A DNA stretch of 29,501 nucleotides from Gelatoporia subvermispora B (lineage: Eukaryota; Basidiomycota; Agaricomycetes; Polyporales; Gelatoporiaceae): contig KB445794.1 in the NCBI GenBank assembly GCA_000320605.2, positions 2,068,882 through 2,098,382 of the forward strand, read 5' to 3'. This document shows positions 9,929-21,324 of this stretch, piece by piece. How positions within the stretch are numbered: position 1 is the stretch's first letter; every line of letters begins with the position of its first letter. The notes under the pieces are model-generated. The model saw nothing but the letters and a program-made list of their open reading frames with translations. It did not search any database and had not been told where the DNA came from. A program made the position numbers and the translations under genes.

Positions 9929-12220
9929 TTAGCTCGACTGCTTCATCGACGGGATTGACAACACGGGGATCTGCCCACGCGAAAGAGAGCCAATATTCGG
10001 GACGAGTTCGTCGCGGCGCGCCGCACGGGGCGCAAGCCCACTACCGCTGCGCGGGCGTGTCGTGGGCCATCCGGGCGAGAGCCCGTAGCCCATCGGCGCA
10101 GAGTCGCTGCGCGCTCGGCTCGCCTTGCGTGCCGCGCTTTGCTCAGGCAGTGTCTGCGCGCCTGTGCGCTGGCGCTTAGACCCCGCGCGCCCGGGGCCGT
10201 CGTCGAAGTCCATGGGGCCGGGCGACGGCGGGAGCGGTGTTGCGAGCGCGGTCTCGTAGCGCGCGGTCGAGACGAGGCCGTGCGGGTGCGTGTGCGCGTA
10301 CGGCGACGAAGTGTCGTACGGGATGTGCTGGAAGGAGTGCTGCCGCGAGAGCGTGTGCGGCGTGTGGGTATGCGAGGGGAACTCGGCAGCGGTCGGGCTC
10401 GAGCTCGGGCTGAGCGAGTGCAGCGAGTGCAACGAAGGGTTGCTCAGCGAGGAGAGCGATGGCGGGAACTGCGAATTCGGCGAGGTGACGAAGATGTTCG
10501 GGCTGTCGCCTGTGTCGAGGATGTCCGTCGGGAACGGTAGCGGCACTTTCGAGGGTTCATGTCATTCGCGCTCGGTGAATGGTGACGAGGGACTCACCAC
10601 CTCCGGGAAGGGACTTTGTCAGAAGATCGTACATGGCTTTGGTCACGTTGGCCAGCCTATCCACCTTTTGCTTCTCCGCGTGCAGCGCGGTTACCAGACG
10701 GCGGTTGTCGTCCCTCATCTGGGACAGCTGCGCGGCAACTTCACCAGGAAGTTCCACGCGATGCTTCAACGACGGATCGGGCTCCAGGGCCTTCCGTTTA
10801 ATCTCCTCCAAAAGATCAGGACGTCCCCGCAAGAACTTGTGATGCGAAAACTCCCATGTCTGGACATCGGCCGATGACCGTTGTGCACGGGGAGTCTGTA
10901 TGGCAGGTAAGACATTGCAAACGTCGAGACTTGCGGACCGCCGCTACTTACTCGGTTGATTTTATGGAAGCCGTACATGTTCAGCTGCCGAACGAAACTC
11001 GAGAACTAGACCTCTCGGTGTCAGATACTACCCGTGGATAAGAACGGAAACCCGTTCTCACGTTGTTGTGCTTGAAATGCGACCCGAGGATAGTGCGGCT
11101 GAACTCGCCTACGTTTTGAACGACGAAGCTGCCAGAGCATGGTCGGTAGAACTCTAGCGGAAATAGAAGAGAAAGCTACCTGGTACCAAGTTCTGTCCAG
11201 GTGATGAACTGCGCCGACTTGGGATCGTTGATCATCCTGCCCATACCGCAACAAAAGATTAACAAACTGCCGCACAGTTCGATCAAGAGGGACGTACTGG
11301 TACAGCTTCGTGACAAAGTTGTTCGTGCCCATGGGCTTGCCTAGGCTGTTGACGGAGTTGGGCATTCCCATGTGTGACGCGTTGGGCGTGGGTGGGACGG
11401 TGTCGACCAGCGGCTTCAGCTGGTCCTCCTGCTCGCCACCGCTCGTGCTGCCGTCGATGGGGCTGCCGTCGGGCTCGAGGCCACCGTAGGACATGTCGAC
11501 CTCGTCGTACGGCGAGGTATCCATCGCAGAGGCGTGGTCGTACGCGCTGGGTTCCTCGACCGAGGTCGCAAGCGGCGTCACGGTTGTAAAGCTTCTCTTG
11601 CGCGGCACGGACTTTTCCGAGGATGAAGACGAGCGACTGCTCGTCAGGCGCCGGGCCCCGCCGTAGTCGTAGTGCCCGTCGTCATAGCGCACGCTGCCTG
11701 GGCCCTGCTGCTCGGGCGCCGCAAACTGGAACGGCGGCTGCACGGATGGGTGGTGCGCATGGTGCGGGGGCGGGTGCTGGTAATGGTGGGACGAATGGTG
11801 CAGGCCGCCGCCGGGGCTAATCGGCGTGATAGGCGAGACATGCGACGAGGCGTGGGTCGACGGGTGCGGGGAGGGGTTTATCGGGGACAGGTTCGCGGGA
11901 GAGGCGACGGTCAGAGAAGATAGGTTCAGAGAGAGCGACGTGGAGGAGCGGTCGACGGTGCGGTCGATGGAGCCGTTCATGCTCGTGGACTGGGCAGACT
12001 GAGGCGGTTGCTGTTGCTGCTGGGAGGACTGATAGAAGGGCGGGTAGTGGTGTTCGCTAAGCGAGGAAGCAGGAGAAGACGGAGAAGGGAAGGAGGACTG
12101 GGTATTGACCGGCGGGAGCAGATGCGGGGTCTGATGGGACCACTGCTGTCCGTGCTGCTGGGAATAGTGACCTTCGTTGGACGACATTGAGTGCGAGTAG
12201 TGCGACGGGGTATTGTCCAT
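9929..12220 (-). CDS. Heat-shock-factor-type transcription factor
   Basis: DNA-binding transcription factor of the HSF family, expected to act in the nucleus on heat-shock elements. Exons (minus): 12220-11298, 11236-11180, 11128-11062, 11005-10952, 10895-10598, 10545-9929. All introns are 46-61 nt GT-AG, and the joined frame is exactly 672 codons (671 aa). The start ATG at 12220 (MDNTPSHYSHS) was chosen because the open frame upstream has no earlier ATG. Residues 1 to ~297 are low-complexity (Ser/Pro/His/Gln, a short poly-Gln). The HSF DNA-binding domain covers about 298-393, with NNFVTKLYQMINDPKSAQF, the recognition-helix region SSFVRQLNMYGFHKINR and the end WEFSHHKFLRG. A short coiled coil (VELPGEVAAQLSQMRDDN onwards) follows at about 410-455, then a disordered Ser/Pro-rich tail. 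The internal position of the DNA-binding domain and the short coiled coil leave open whether it is Hsf1-like or Sfl1-like. It is clearly not Skn7-type, since no receiver domain is seen. Confidence 0.9.
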
Positions 12221-13400
12221 GAGAAACGGGGGTGATGATACAGACGGGGATATCAAACAATCAGCATGCGGCCGCGAGCCAGGCGGCACGGGTGCTGCAA
12301 CACGTTGCGAGAGAGCACCGTCGCGAGCACCGTCGCAAGCACTTTGGTGGGAGCAAATCTAGAAAACGAAACACGATGCGAGCATGCAGGAGGAGCACCT
12401 GGTCGGAGGGGGAAGAGGTGAAAAAGAGATTCCGATGGCGAGAATTTGAGAGCTGCCAGCTGCTGCGTTTGGATGCCGAATCTAGATTCCAGGGATCCTC
12501 TTCGCTTTCTCTGGCCTGTCTTGCCGCCAAGAAACTGCGACCACGACCTCAAAGTTGGACTCGTCGAGCGAAGAGGACTAGGAGACCGTCTGAGGCGGAT
12601 GGAGGAGAGACGGAGACCAGGCCGCCGGCTGCTGCGTTTGGCTCCTCACCCAGCCAACTATCTAGATTTGAGGGTCCTGCTTTGCTGTCTGACCTGTCTC
12701 ACCGCCTCGACCCGCCCAACAACTATCATCTTTGCCACGAATGTCTCGCCAAACTTTGCAGTCGCCTGCAACGACTTCAGCGCCGTGGACGACGTCGAGG
12801 GCGTCCTCGGGTGCTCCTCCTGCACATATTTGCCCCGCCAGCGCTGCCAGCGACACCGGCGCTCTCTCCGTCTCGCACCATGTCCTCGCTTTGAAAATTC
12901 CCATTGCTGCCGATTGATTGCCCCGCGAATGTACATGCCCGTCCTTCGCGAGGCCGGTCAGGTCTGTTCGGACACCCTGATGGGGTCCTTGCCATTGATC
13001 ACGTGACAACAAGTACGGGAAATTCTCTCCCAAATGATAGGACGCGTGTCATCTACCCCCCGTGCGTGCGACCAATAACGCGAATCTAACCGCTCGAGCA
13101 CGAAGGTACGGACGAGATGGTAAGTGGACGAAGCGTACCAACCGTCTGCTCCATCGTATCATGTGATGACCCAAGGTAAGACTGTGTAGACGTCAACTCC
13201 ATTTCGCGAGAAACTGGCTGGGGCAGGAGCTCACTATCAGCCTGCTGACGAGAACGAGGGCTACTAAACACCGTCGGAGAACACCTTTCGCATGTCGCTG
13301 GAAAGGCCACTCTCGTATTACGGCGTCCACTATCACGGAGTGACAAAGACCGGAGACCCCAACAGCGACTCATCTCGCGCCCGGACAGCAATTCTCATGG
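12221..13400. promoter_or_regulatory. Upstream region of the HSF gene
   Basis: Presumed 5' leader and promoter of the minus-strand HSF gene. No convincing gene lies in it. A palindromic two-unit heat-shock-element-like site, GAAAATTC (GAA-nn-TTC), occurs at 12893-12900. A perfect 12-bp palindrome, GAATCTAGATTC, occurs near 12479-12490. Open frames on the plus strand (12232-12894) are Arg/Ser-rich and most likely chance. Autoregulation by HSF is possible but not shown by a single two-unit site. Confidence 0.3.
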
Positions 13401-15200
13401 CAAACTATTGACTGCTTCACGAAAACTCGGCCACCCGCATTCCCAACGACCGACGTACTCGGTGCTTGGACGGCGCTTCCATGTCAGGATCCAGGTTCTC
13501 CGCCCAGCGTCCGCTGCACATCGTCCCCTTCTTTTCTCACACATCCCCTGCGCCAGTCCCCCGCCGCCCGACTGTGACCACATTGTCCCCACTCCCCATA
13601 CGGCGGCCCTTTCAGTCTCTCGTAACAGACAATCATACGCACATCTAGTCATCCCTGCATCCAGCCAACCATCACCCCTGTCATCCACCCGTCCATCCCC
13701 ATCCTCGCGCGTCAACCCCCATCCCCCTCGGACCACACCAGGTTCATCACCGACCAGTGCTCTGACAGTTGATACAGGTGATGTTCTCTCGCATTCGTAC
13801 ATCGTTCCATCTCCCATCGCGCTAGTACTACACCCGCGTGCGCTCGCGGCCCAGCCCACCTCTTGCGCACGCACGCGTAATGACACATACATGCATCCGC
13901 CTCACCCCGTGACGCAGACGTTGATGAGCCAGAATCGCAGGGGACTGCCTGATCCGTCCTCGGAGACCCATGATCACAAGAAGCTGATCTGGCTTCGCGC
14001 GGGCCCGGACGCTCCCGGCGATATCTTGCTGCGTTAGCCTTTCCTGCCCATGCCTCGTCCGCGAGCGTGCCCCGCGTGTGCACGCCCGCGTGCGTGTGCC
14101 TATATCATCGGAACGCCCTACGACCCATCCCGCAGCTCTGCTTCCACACCGCGCAGTCGTCATCGCTGACCCTGCTGCGCTCGCGTGCGCCGCACGCGCA
14201 CGAAGCTGCGCCCTTCGCGTGCCCGCCGCAGCCCCCGCTGCGTCCAGACGGTACACCTGCGCCTACCAGATGCGCACACCATCGCACCCTAAAATTCTAT
14301 CACGCCGGCCGACGCGCCCACGCGGGGACCACTGACAGCGGTGGGAACGCGCCCGTGTCAGTGTGCATTGCGCGAGATTGCGCGCCGCCCCATTCGCCCG
14401 CGTCACGCGCACGCGGCTGGCGGGTCTAGCTCTCACCTGCGCTCGCAGGCCACGCGGAGGTGTCCCATCGCTTATATCCCTTAAGCCCATGGCGGGGCCC
14501 CGCGCCGTGCTTATCCGCCTCATCTGATGCGCTCCGCGGGCCCGGCACGAGAAAGCAGACGCTCGAAATGGTCAACGCACCACGCAGGTGCGGCGCCACA
14601 ATGCTTGCCGCAGCCCTCCGCATATAACATAACAGCCCACCGACATATGATTATCAACCGCTGGGAGCAGTCGCTCTTTCGGAACCTCGACCCTGCGCTT
14701 ATCAGGCCTTCCAGGCAGACAGCAGCACTGAAGCTGCCTGCCACGGACACGCGCACGCAAGCCAGGCGTTCACATACGCGATAGGCCTGTGTGCCCAAGT
14801 GCCAGAGCACGAGAGCCCGACGAGAATGCTTCGCTGCGAGCACGAGGCGGCGGAGGTCCGTACCCGCGCCTGCCTCCCAGCCTAACGGCGCATCTCACTG
14901 CACCCGAGCCCGAATTGCATCTCGCCGCAGGCGCGTTTCGTCATCTCTCCTTCCTGCTTCGCACTTCCTGCGCGCGGAGGCTTTATCGCGCCCCCTCGGT
15001 CCAGGCCTGCCTGAAGCGTTGCGGGCGCCCCCGCTCGCGTGTCACATGCCAGCCGCTGCACAAACGTTCGCCCATAATCGTCCTGCGCCTCTACGTGATT
15101 GTGGCCCCAACTACATATGACGGCGCAGCGGAACGTGCGAGGAGGCTGGTTTTGGTCGTGAATGACGGGCGGCGAGCACCAGGATTAGGAAGTCAGAGAT
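13401..15200. other. GC-rich interval without a recognised gene
   Basis: The interval is clearly GC- and CpG-rich compared with both flanks, with many open frames on both strands because stop codons are rare. The translations are Pro/Ser/Arg/Ala-rich without domains. The longest is 13408-14037 on the plus strand, 209 codons, ending in a more structured-looking HDHKKLIWLRAGPDAPGD segment. I cannot exclude an exon near 13900-14040 but found no supporting splice structure. No tRNA or rRNA signature was seen. Confidence 0.35.
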
Positions 15201-16044
15201 AGAGTTGGACGTGGGGTGTTCGCTGCGTACGTATGCGGACCCGGGCTGCTGCGCGCATCGCCGCCGGAGATGTCCCTACGGTGGGCGCTGCGAGATTGCG
15301 AGATAGGCTTTGTTCGCGTCTGGGCACCTGATGACATGGACGGAGCGCAGTAGGCAGTAAACTGCAGTGCACCGTCTAACAGTATAGAGTGCGAGACGGT
15401 CTACCCTTGGCCTCTGGCGTACTGTTCCGGTTGTAGAAACGGGCCGTGACAGTGACCATGAGGTGATTCAGTGCAACGATTCTCGAGTTCTGCTTGAAGA
15501 CCAAGAGCAATACTGTAGCGTATATACGTGTGAATCAAAGTTCTTACAAGAATCGCAGGATGTGTTTCTGTGTGCGAGACTCTATTCCTGGGCTGTCCTA
15601 AGAGGTGGAAGGAAACCAAATCAACTCGGGGATTCCTCAGTACAACGGCTAAGTTAAAGAAGGATGGACTTACTGAACACTCATTCAGATGTCGGAATGA
15701 TCACGAGCATACTTAGTAGCTTTGGGTATCTAGTCCCATGTCGCCTTCGTATGGTTTCTCGCAATATTAGAGGTGATATGTGGTCAATCGCACATGCGCT
15801 TGCTGGTGTAACCCGAACACTTGATCACGCATGGCACTTCCTCAGTTGTTAGGTGAAGGACGTCAACAGAGCCAGTGTGGTCGAAAGGCGTCAGAGAACG
15901 AGTGTGGAAGTTTGCCACTTCCAGGTCGCGGGCGCCCAGTCCTTGATATCATCAGCGCATTGAGCCCTCTCGGGTGTGGCGTCAACTGTTGACACTGCCT
16001 TGACTCTGATCCTGACCGTTCATCGATGCATTAGTGTAATTGTG
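15201..16044. other. Intergenic, upstream of the truncated FunK1 copy
   Basis: No recognisable gene. The N-terminal ~200 codons expected of a FunK1 kinase should lie here if the downstream copy were complete, but no match to the intact copy is visible. The copy therefore appears 5'-truncated. Small frames at 15463-15657 and 15664-15852 have no recognised domain. Confidence 0.4.
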
Positions 16045-17529
16045 TGTGCTATCAAATTGCCAACAGACCATTCGGGCTCTACTCGGTCGGAAACTTCGTC
16101 TTTGGTGGTGGGTCTGCGTAGATAGATTGCGCGCTCGCCCCTATCTTGTCTACTGGTCGGTCAACGTGGAATTCCCGGCGACCAGGCACGCGACGGCTGG
16201 CGACTACATTATGGGCCCTACCGTACACATGCTTAATCCTATGGAGGCGGAGCGGTGGCAAAAATCGACCGGTCACTCAATTGGCACGGAATGTCCCGCC
16301 TACGAGGTCTTCCTTGGAGGACCCTACAACCAGCGGTGGATCACCATAGGAGTGCCTGTCTATAACTCTGTTTCGCTCCTAGGTCGCGGCACTCTCGTCT
16401 GGAATGTCTTTAATGTCTTCGAACCACACCAATATATGACCATGAAGGATACCTGGCGTCGTGCACGCCGAAGTCCCGAAGCACAAACCAGTAACTTCTT
16501 TCCTAACAAGCACCCGCACAATCTCGTTGGCGATATCGGATCAGACGTCTACGTACACTCAAACGGGCCAGAATGCGTCGATCGAAATCACGTCGTATTG
16601 CATCGACTCTCAATCGAGAAGGTCGGCCGTCCGCTCTGGGAGTATCGTTCAGAGTTGGAGTTGCTGAGGGCGATTCGTGCAGTACTGGCAGGTAAGAGTT
16701 CAATTATCCAGCTATGCACAAAGAATCGATGCATTTGGCACAGGTCACCAGTATCTATGTCAACATCACATCTTACATCGTGGCATCAGCATCGGCAATG
16801 TTCTACTCGCAGATACTGACTCGCCTGAGCTACGTGGCAAAGGCTTCGTCATCGACTTGGACTTTGCTCTGGATTCGGGACCGAGTAACGGCGGGCAACA
16901 GTGGGTAAGCAGGCCAAAAATGAGCACCTCGGCACGATCGGTAGTTGATCATACTGTCTCATAAGGGCAATATTGAACATGGGGCTGCTATAATGGTTCG
17001 AGAATTGCTGCATAAAATCAACTCAGTGCACTTATATTAACATTGTATTCCCAAGGGAACACTTCCATTCATGGCTCAAGCTCTACTCGAATATACGGTC
17101 TCCCAAGAACACCCGCCTGCTCATGAGCCCAAGCACGAGATCGAATCTTTCATCTGGATTCTATGCTACGCAATTTTGAGACGTCTATCGGAACCTCACA
17201 ATAGTATGTCAGATACTAGAAAGGCGGCGAGCTACTTATACAAGCGCTTCTTTGATCACATCCGGCCGGACACACTCGCTCTAGTACGAACGGGCCGAGG
17301 TCCCCTCATGATGACCAATGTGCCGGAGATCTGTTGCGCCCTCTCGACACCGACAACCAATATGCTCAAGTCATTGAGCAATATGTTGGTTCTCAGCAGC
17401 ATACGAGCCGTACCACTCGATACCCATGCCCAGCGCTTTGGCACAGCTTCATTTACATTGACCCATCTAGCCGTATTGGCTGTGTTCGATAATGCCATCA
17501 CAGCACTCACTTCTTTGGCCTGTCTCTGA
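16045..17529 (+). pseudogene. FunK1-type protein kinase, 5'-truncated and catalytically altered copy
   Basis: This is a paralogue of the kinase at 2547-4789. Similarity begins near 16045 (ANRPFGLYSVG) and is interrupted by a frameshift near 16118. It resumes at GDYIMGPTVHMLNPMEAERW and runs through RGTLVWNVFNVF. Exon blocks are about 16045-16691, 16744-16995 and 17056-17529. The introns 16692-16743 (52 nt, GTAAGA...CAG) and 16996-17055 (60 nt) sit at the same positions as in the other copy. The catalytic loop reads HRGISIGNVLL: the Asp of HRD is Gly. IDLDFAL replaces DFG. A TAA at 16962-16964 interrupts the activation segment unless 16900-16960 is an intron. The C-lobe ESFIWILCYAILRRLSEP is well kept. 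Even if translated it should lack kinase activity; loss of the N-terminal region points to a pseudogene. Confidence 0.8.
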
Positions 17530-20340
17530 TCTAGGCAGAGCCCTCGTTGGTTAGAATATTATAACTTGTTGCCTTCCAGCATGGGATGTATTATATATAA
17601 GGCATATCATGACGTGAAATCAATCAAAGAACTGGAGATATGGCATAGCATATATCAATGTGTGTCCATAATCCTGCTATAGAGACAACTCGAGCTATCC
17701 TACCAGAGTTGCCCAAAAGCGACCCGAAATGTGTTAAAAAGCGTGGTACCAGCAGCGGCTAGTATACTTCACACCCTCCATACATTTCTTATATACACGA
17801 AAGTGGTCATGGAAGGTTGCTATGAAATCTTGTTGTATAACACTCAAGCGAGCCCACAAAGTCTGCCTCCTGTGTATAAATTTAAAGATGAGGTGAAATG
17901 GATCATGTAAGGGATTGCAGTACCAATACTCACGTGTACTTCGAGATGCGCGTCCTCTTCGCGCCCGTCGCCCACCGCTTGCGCCAGCATCTGAGGCCAA
18001 ACCCCGGCACGGATTGCGACTTCGTCTTCTCTGCTCCAATCATACACTGCACGCACCCTTGGAAGCAATCAGCCTGATGCTACTGGCCCGAGACTGGTCG
18101 AACTGGGAGGTCTCTGCTGGGCATTGAATACTACTACGTACTGAAGACATCGCTATTGGACTTACAAGACGAGCGGGCTTTCGGTCGAGGTCCTGACTCG
18201 AGGGATTGCTGTTCTGGCCGGCACGCATGTTGTGGGTGTGCGTACACCCGGGGCCCCTCGCGATCATGAACTGGTGAAGATCTAGCTAACAGTGCGTTTC
18301 ATCCGCCTGATGACCGTTAAGCTGACTCTACCCGCTCTTCTGCTCCAGTCCAGTCCGCCAATGTACTCGTGTCCTCATGGCTGAACAACATACGTTCTAA
18401 CATTTTGCTGGCATCTCTGCCACTTCCCAAGTCCTGAATAGCACAGCTCAGCTATCAAGGTCATCGAGCCCGGCCATACTCTTGGACGCCGCGCTGGTAC
18501 ACTCTACGTCCTGTCCTGTTTATGTCCCCATTCCGCACAACATCACGCACTCCTCGACCATGTCCACTTGTCTCGGGACACTACAGCTCTTGATTATCTC
18601 CGGATTACCTTGCAACGATCACAGTAGGTCGAGCTCAGCCATGCTCATCCGCATAGACACTGAAGTCCCCCTCAAGAGTTGCACAACTCGTAACTCGTGG
18701 AGATTACTACCAAGGTTTATCGTTTTTACGCTCATGCATGCTGGTCGATCATCACTGAGGATGTCTGTCCATGTACAGCCGCAAGTGCTCGTCACGATTG
18801 TAGGCAATGTGTACTCCCAGTTGGGCGAAGCAAGCACAGGTTATACAAGTTCAGAGCTCTCTACTACTCGACCGACCGCTGCTATTCTTGGCCATCATTC
18901 GATTCGCTCTAAGAGATCCCTGATGCCGGACGAAACAGTTTCGAAACAGTTAGGTTCATGCGTCTGATGTCAGCAGTAATTTGCAGTATATCACCTGGAG
19001 ACAGGTACGAAACGCAGCGGGGAGCTGAAATCCGATGTAGCACCCGACCGGTTGATTTCTTTCGCATAGTAGTAGTCCTGGACGTTATTCCGAGCCGCGT
19101 TTGCATGCCTTGATGTTATGTCTGCGCAGAGATCCAGACCGCATACATGGACTACCTTCATAGATTTCGAAGTAATAATGTGACATTCTTGTTCGAAGCC
19201 GGTAGACTATGTGCGGTTTCGTTGCATGAAAAATCTGCCAGAGAGGCAAGACAGCTGGCGTTTTGCTGGCAGATTCACCCATAGCTGAAGAGAACGATGA
19301 TCGAGTCGCGTTCGTACAGACGGGGTGCTCGGACGCTCGCAGTCAAGCGCGCGGTCTGTTGCGATCGCAGTCTCGATGACGCGCGTCCTGACTCGAACGA
19401 CCGCCTCTGTCCCAGCTCGCAATCCGTCACTTGCTCCTAGTATCCACACCATCTACGCACCATGCGCTTCCTTGCACTCATCTCGCCAACCCATCGCACT
19501 ACGTCGAAACGCCATGAGGGGAACAGGCACAGCGCCAGCTCAGACTAGCTGCGATATCAAAATGTCGCATTTCAGGCAAGGCACTCCGCTTCACCGCGTC
19601 CGATCTCCCGAGGCAAAGCAGGGCGTCCGATCAAGTTTCAAGCCCGGATAGAGGACCTCAGTGTTGTTAGCACGCTCAAGGTAGGGTCGCATGCAGAAGC
19701 AGTCGACGCAACCTGGGGCTTCGAAGGCCCGTGTATAGTTGCCGGGAGGAACCGGGACTAGACGACTTCAATAAGTACGTCTTGAGGCCCTACAGTGAAG
19801 AGTTGATAGAGCTCGCTGTCTGCCTATATCCACATATCTCACCTGACCCATTCGTCATTGGCAACCCCCTCTCGCGCTCAACAGGGAGCTCGGTGGCGCA
19901 TATACCCAGTGAATTCGACGTCCGGCATAAAGTATATTTTCCCTTGGTCTCTAGTACCCTATGGCCTGCTGCACCGTGTCGATATTTGTTTCAGGGTCCT
20001 TTGGCGCGGTCAGACGTTGTCTGCTGGTGTGAGCCGAATAATAAGTGATTTGGGGAAGGCTTTGAAAGGATCTGGCATGACTATTGCACCGCGCACAACA
20101 CGGTATGGTACGTACGGCTTATATATATCTGTGACATGTATCTCAGGACTAGTGCACATAATAAGATCCCAGGTAGCGTGACCACACTGGTACGATATTA
20201 GCACAGCTCGCTACGAAGGATGGAGAATGAGACCGTCGCACTTCATAGAGGAGGAGGCAGGCCCGTGACATGATAGCGGGGTCCGCTTTCCGCTAGCTCC
20301 ACCATACCAGGCCCCTTCATATCACAGTTCAGTTGGCACG
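17530..20340. other. Intergenic, no gene recognised
   Basis: Several short open frames but none with a recognised domain. A minus-strand frame around 18068-17936 (AVYDWSREDEVAIRAGVW) ends at a good donor (CAC/GTGAGT), and another good donor GTAAGT lies near 18158 on the same strand. The frames on either side do not join in phase, so I do not call a gene. Plus-strand frames at 18482-18967, 19325-19651 and 19731-20048 (GLDDFNKYVLRPYSEELIEL) may be relics. Confidence 0.35.
19327..19362 (+). repeat. Dispersed repeat, copy 2 (inverted relative to copy 1 at 5697-5732)
   Basis: This is the mate of the 36-nt repeat at 5697-5732, in opposite orientation and 13.6 kb away. Similarity outside the core is weak and patchy. 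It is likely a remnant of the same interspersed element; no terminal repeats or coding sequence could be tied to it. Confidence 0.6.
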
Positions 20341-20518
20341 TATCGTGCTTGAGTTATGTTTATAGATGCATCTTAATCTGCGGCGTCTGCTTGCGAGGAG
20401 AAGATTTGCAACCAATGTCTCCGATGCTAAATTCTCCCTATGGACGAAATCACGCAGAGATCGCATTTTGAGCTCGGGTATTGCTGGATCCCGGCGACTG
20501 GTGATGAATATGCGTGTC

Positions 20519-20775
20519 ATTCCGTCTTCAGAGCATTGGAGTTTAGCTAGAGCGCGTGTAGACCTACATCCCAGTACTGGAGTGACGTACGGTATCGATG
20601 CTCCCATACGGTGTCATAGAGAGAGAATTCATCCATCCGAACCGTACTTCTGCTTGCTACGTGACGAGCGCTAAATGCGATGAAGCCTACATCATGGGCG
20701 GAGTGACCGAGGTACGGACACGATGTCTCACAGATAGCAGGCCGGGCGCGGGGATGCTGTAGTAATAAGTGGCCC
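20519..20775. repeat. Duplicated 3' flank of family X, copy 1
   Basis: Patches of this stretch match 25546-25945. Examples are GTCTTCAGAGCATT, CATCCGAACCGTAC, CTCTGCTTGCTAC (one base different here) and GATGTCTCACAG followed by TAGCAGGCCG. Order and orientation are conserved. Since the neighbouring family X genes are also direct copies, the duplicated unit extends past the stop codons. A block of roughly 450 bp (about 20776-21230) separates this flank from the gene here and has no counterpart beside the other copy. It is either an insertion here or a deletion there. Confidence 0.55.
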
Positions 20776-21230
20776 GTATTGGCGTACGACAACGAGGCGC
20801 AGCATCGCCGTCGATGGGATAGAGAGAATATCACAGCCTATGTATCAGCACTCTCAGGATGTGTTGGGAATGAGTCGTCCTCGTTTTGTCACCCTATCAA
20901 TCCGGTTTCATCTGCTGCAGCTGCACGTGAAGCGAACAATGCTGGACCAGTGTCTCCGATGCGATGGCGTCCGTGTGACAGACGCTTGAAAAATGAGAGC
21001 TCAGCCAAATGTCCATGCCACCGTGAGTCAGTATGCTCATCGCTTTGTCTGCTCGCACTGGCACTACAAGCAGTATGGCAGCGCATACACAGCCAGGTCA
21101 TCATGCGGTGTGGCTAATAAACAGGAACATTGTTCCCTCCTACCCTCTCCCCGGCGAACCTACGATCTGACAAAGTGAGCGTACTGTACAAGGTTGGCAC
21201 GTATCATCTCCGTCGACGAGATAGTCCACA
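20776..21230. other. Extra segment between family X copy and its duplicated flank
   Basis: The segment is absent from the corresponding place near 25945-25975. No terminal repeats or domains were recognised. Plus-strand frames carry several Cys/His residues (PCDRRLKNESSAKCPCH; the next frame contains HRFVCSHWHYKQYG), but the frames are interrupted. Confidence 0.3.
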
Positions 21231-21324
21231 TATCACAGTCGATGCACCGGGCCCTGCGCAACAGGATCCCGATTGAAGCAAATCGATTATCTCGAAACCT
21301 AGACAAGAAATATATGGTAGTAAT

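Noticed and set aside
12232..12894. 220-codon plus-strand frame opposite the HSF start
   Set aside because: Arg/Ser-rich, no domain or splice structure; overlaps the HSF 5' region on the other strand.
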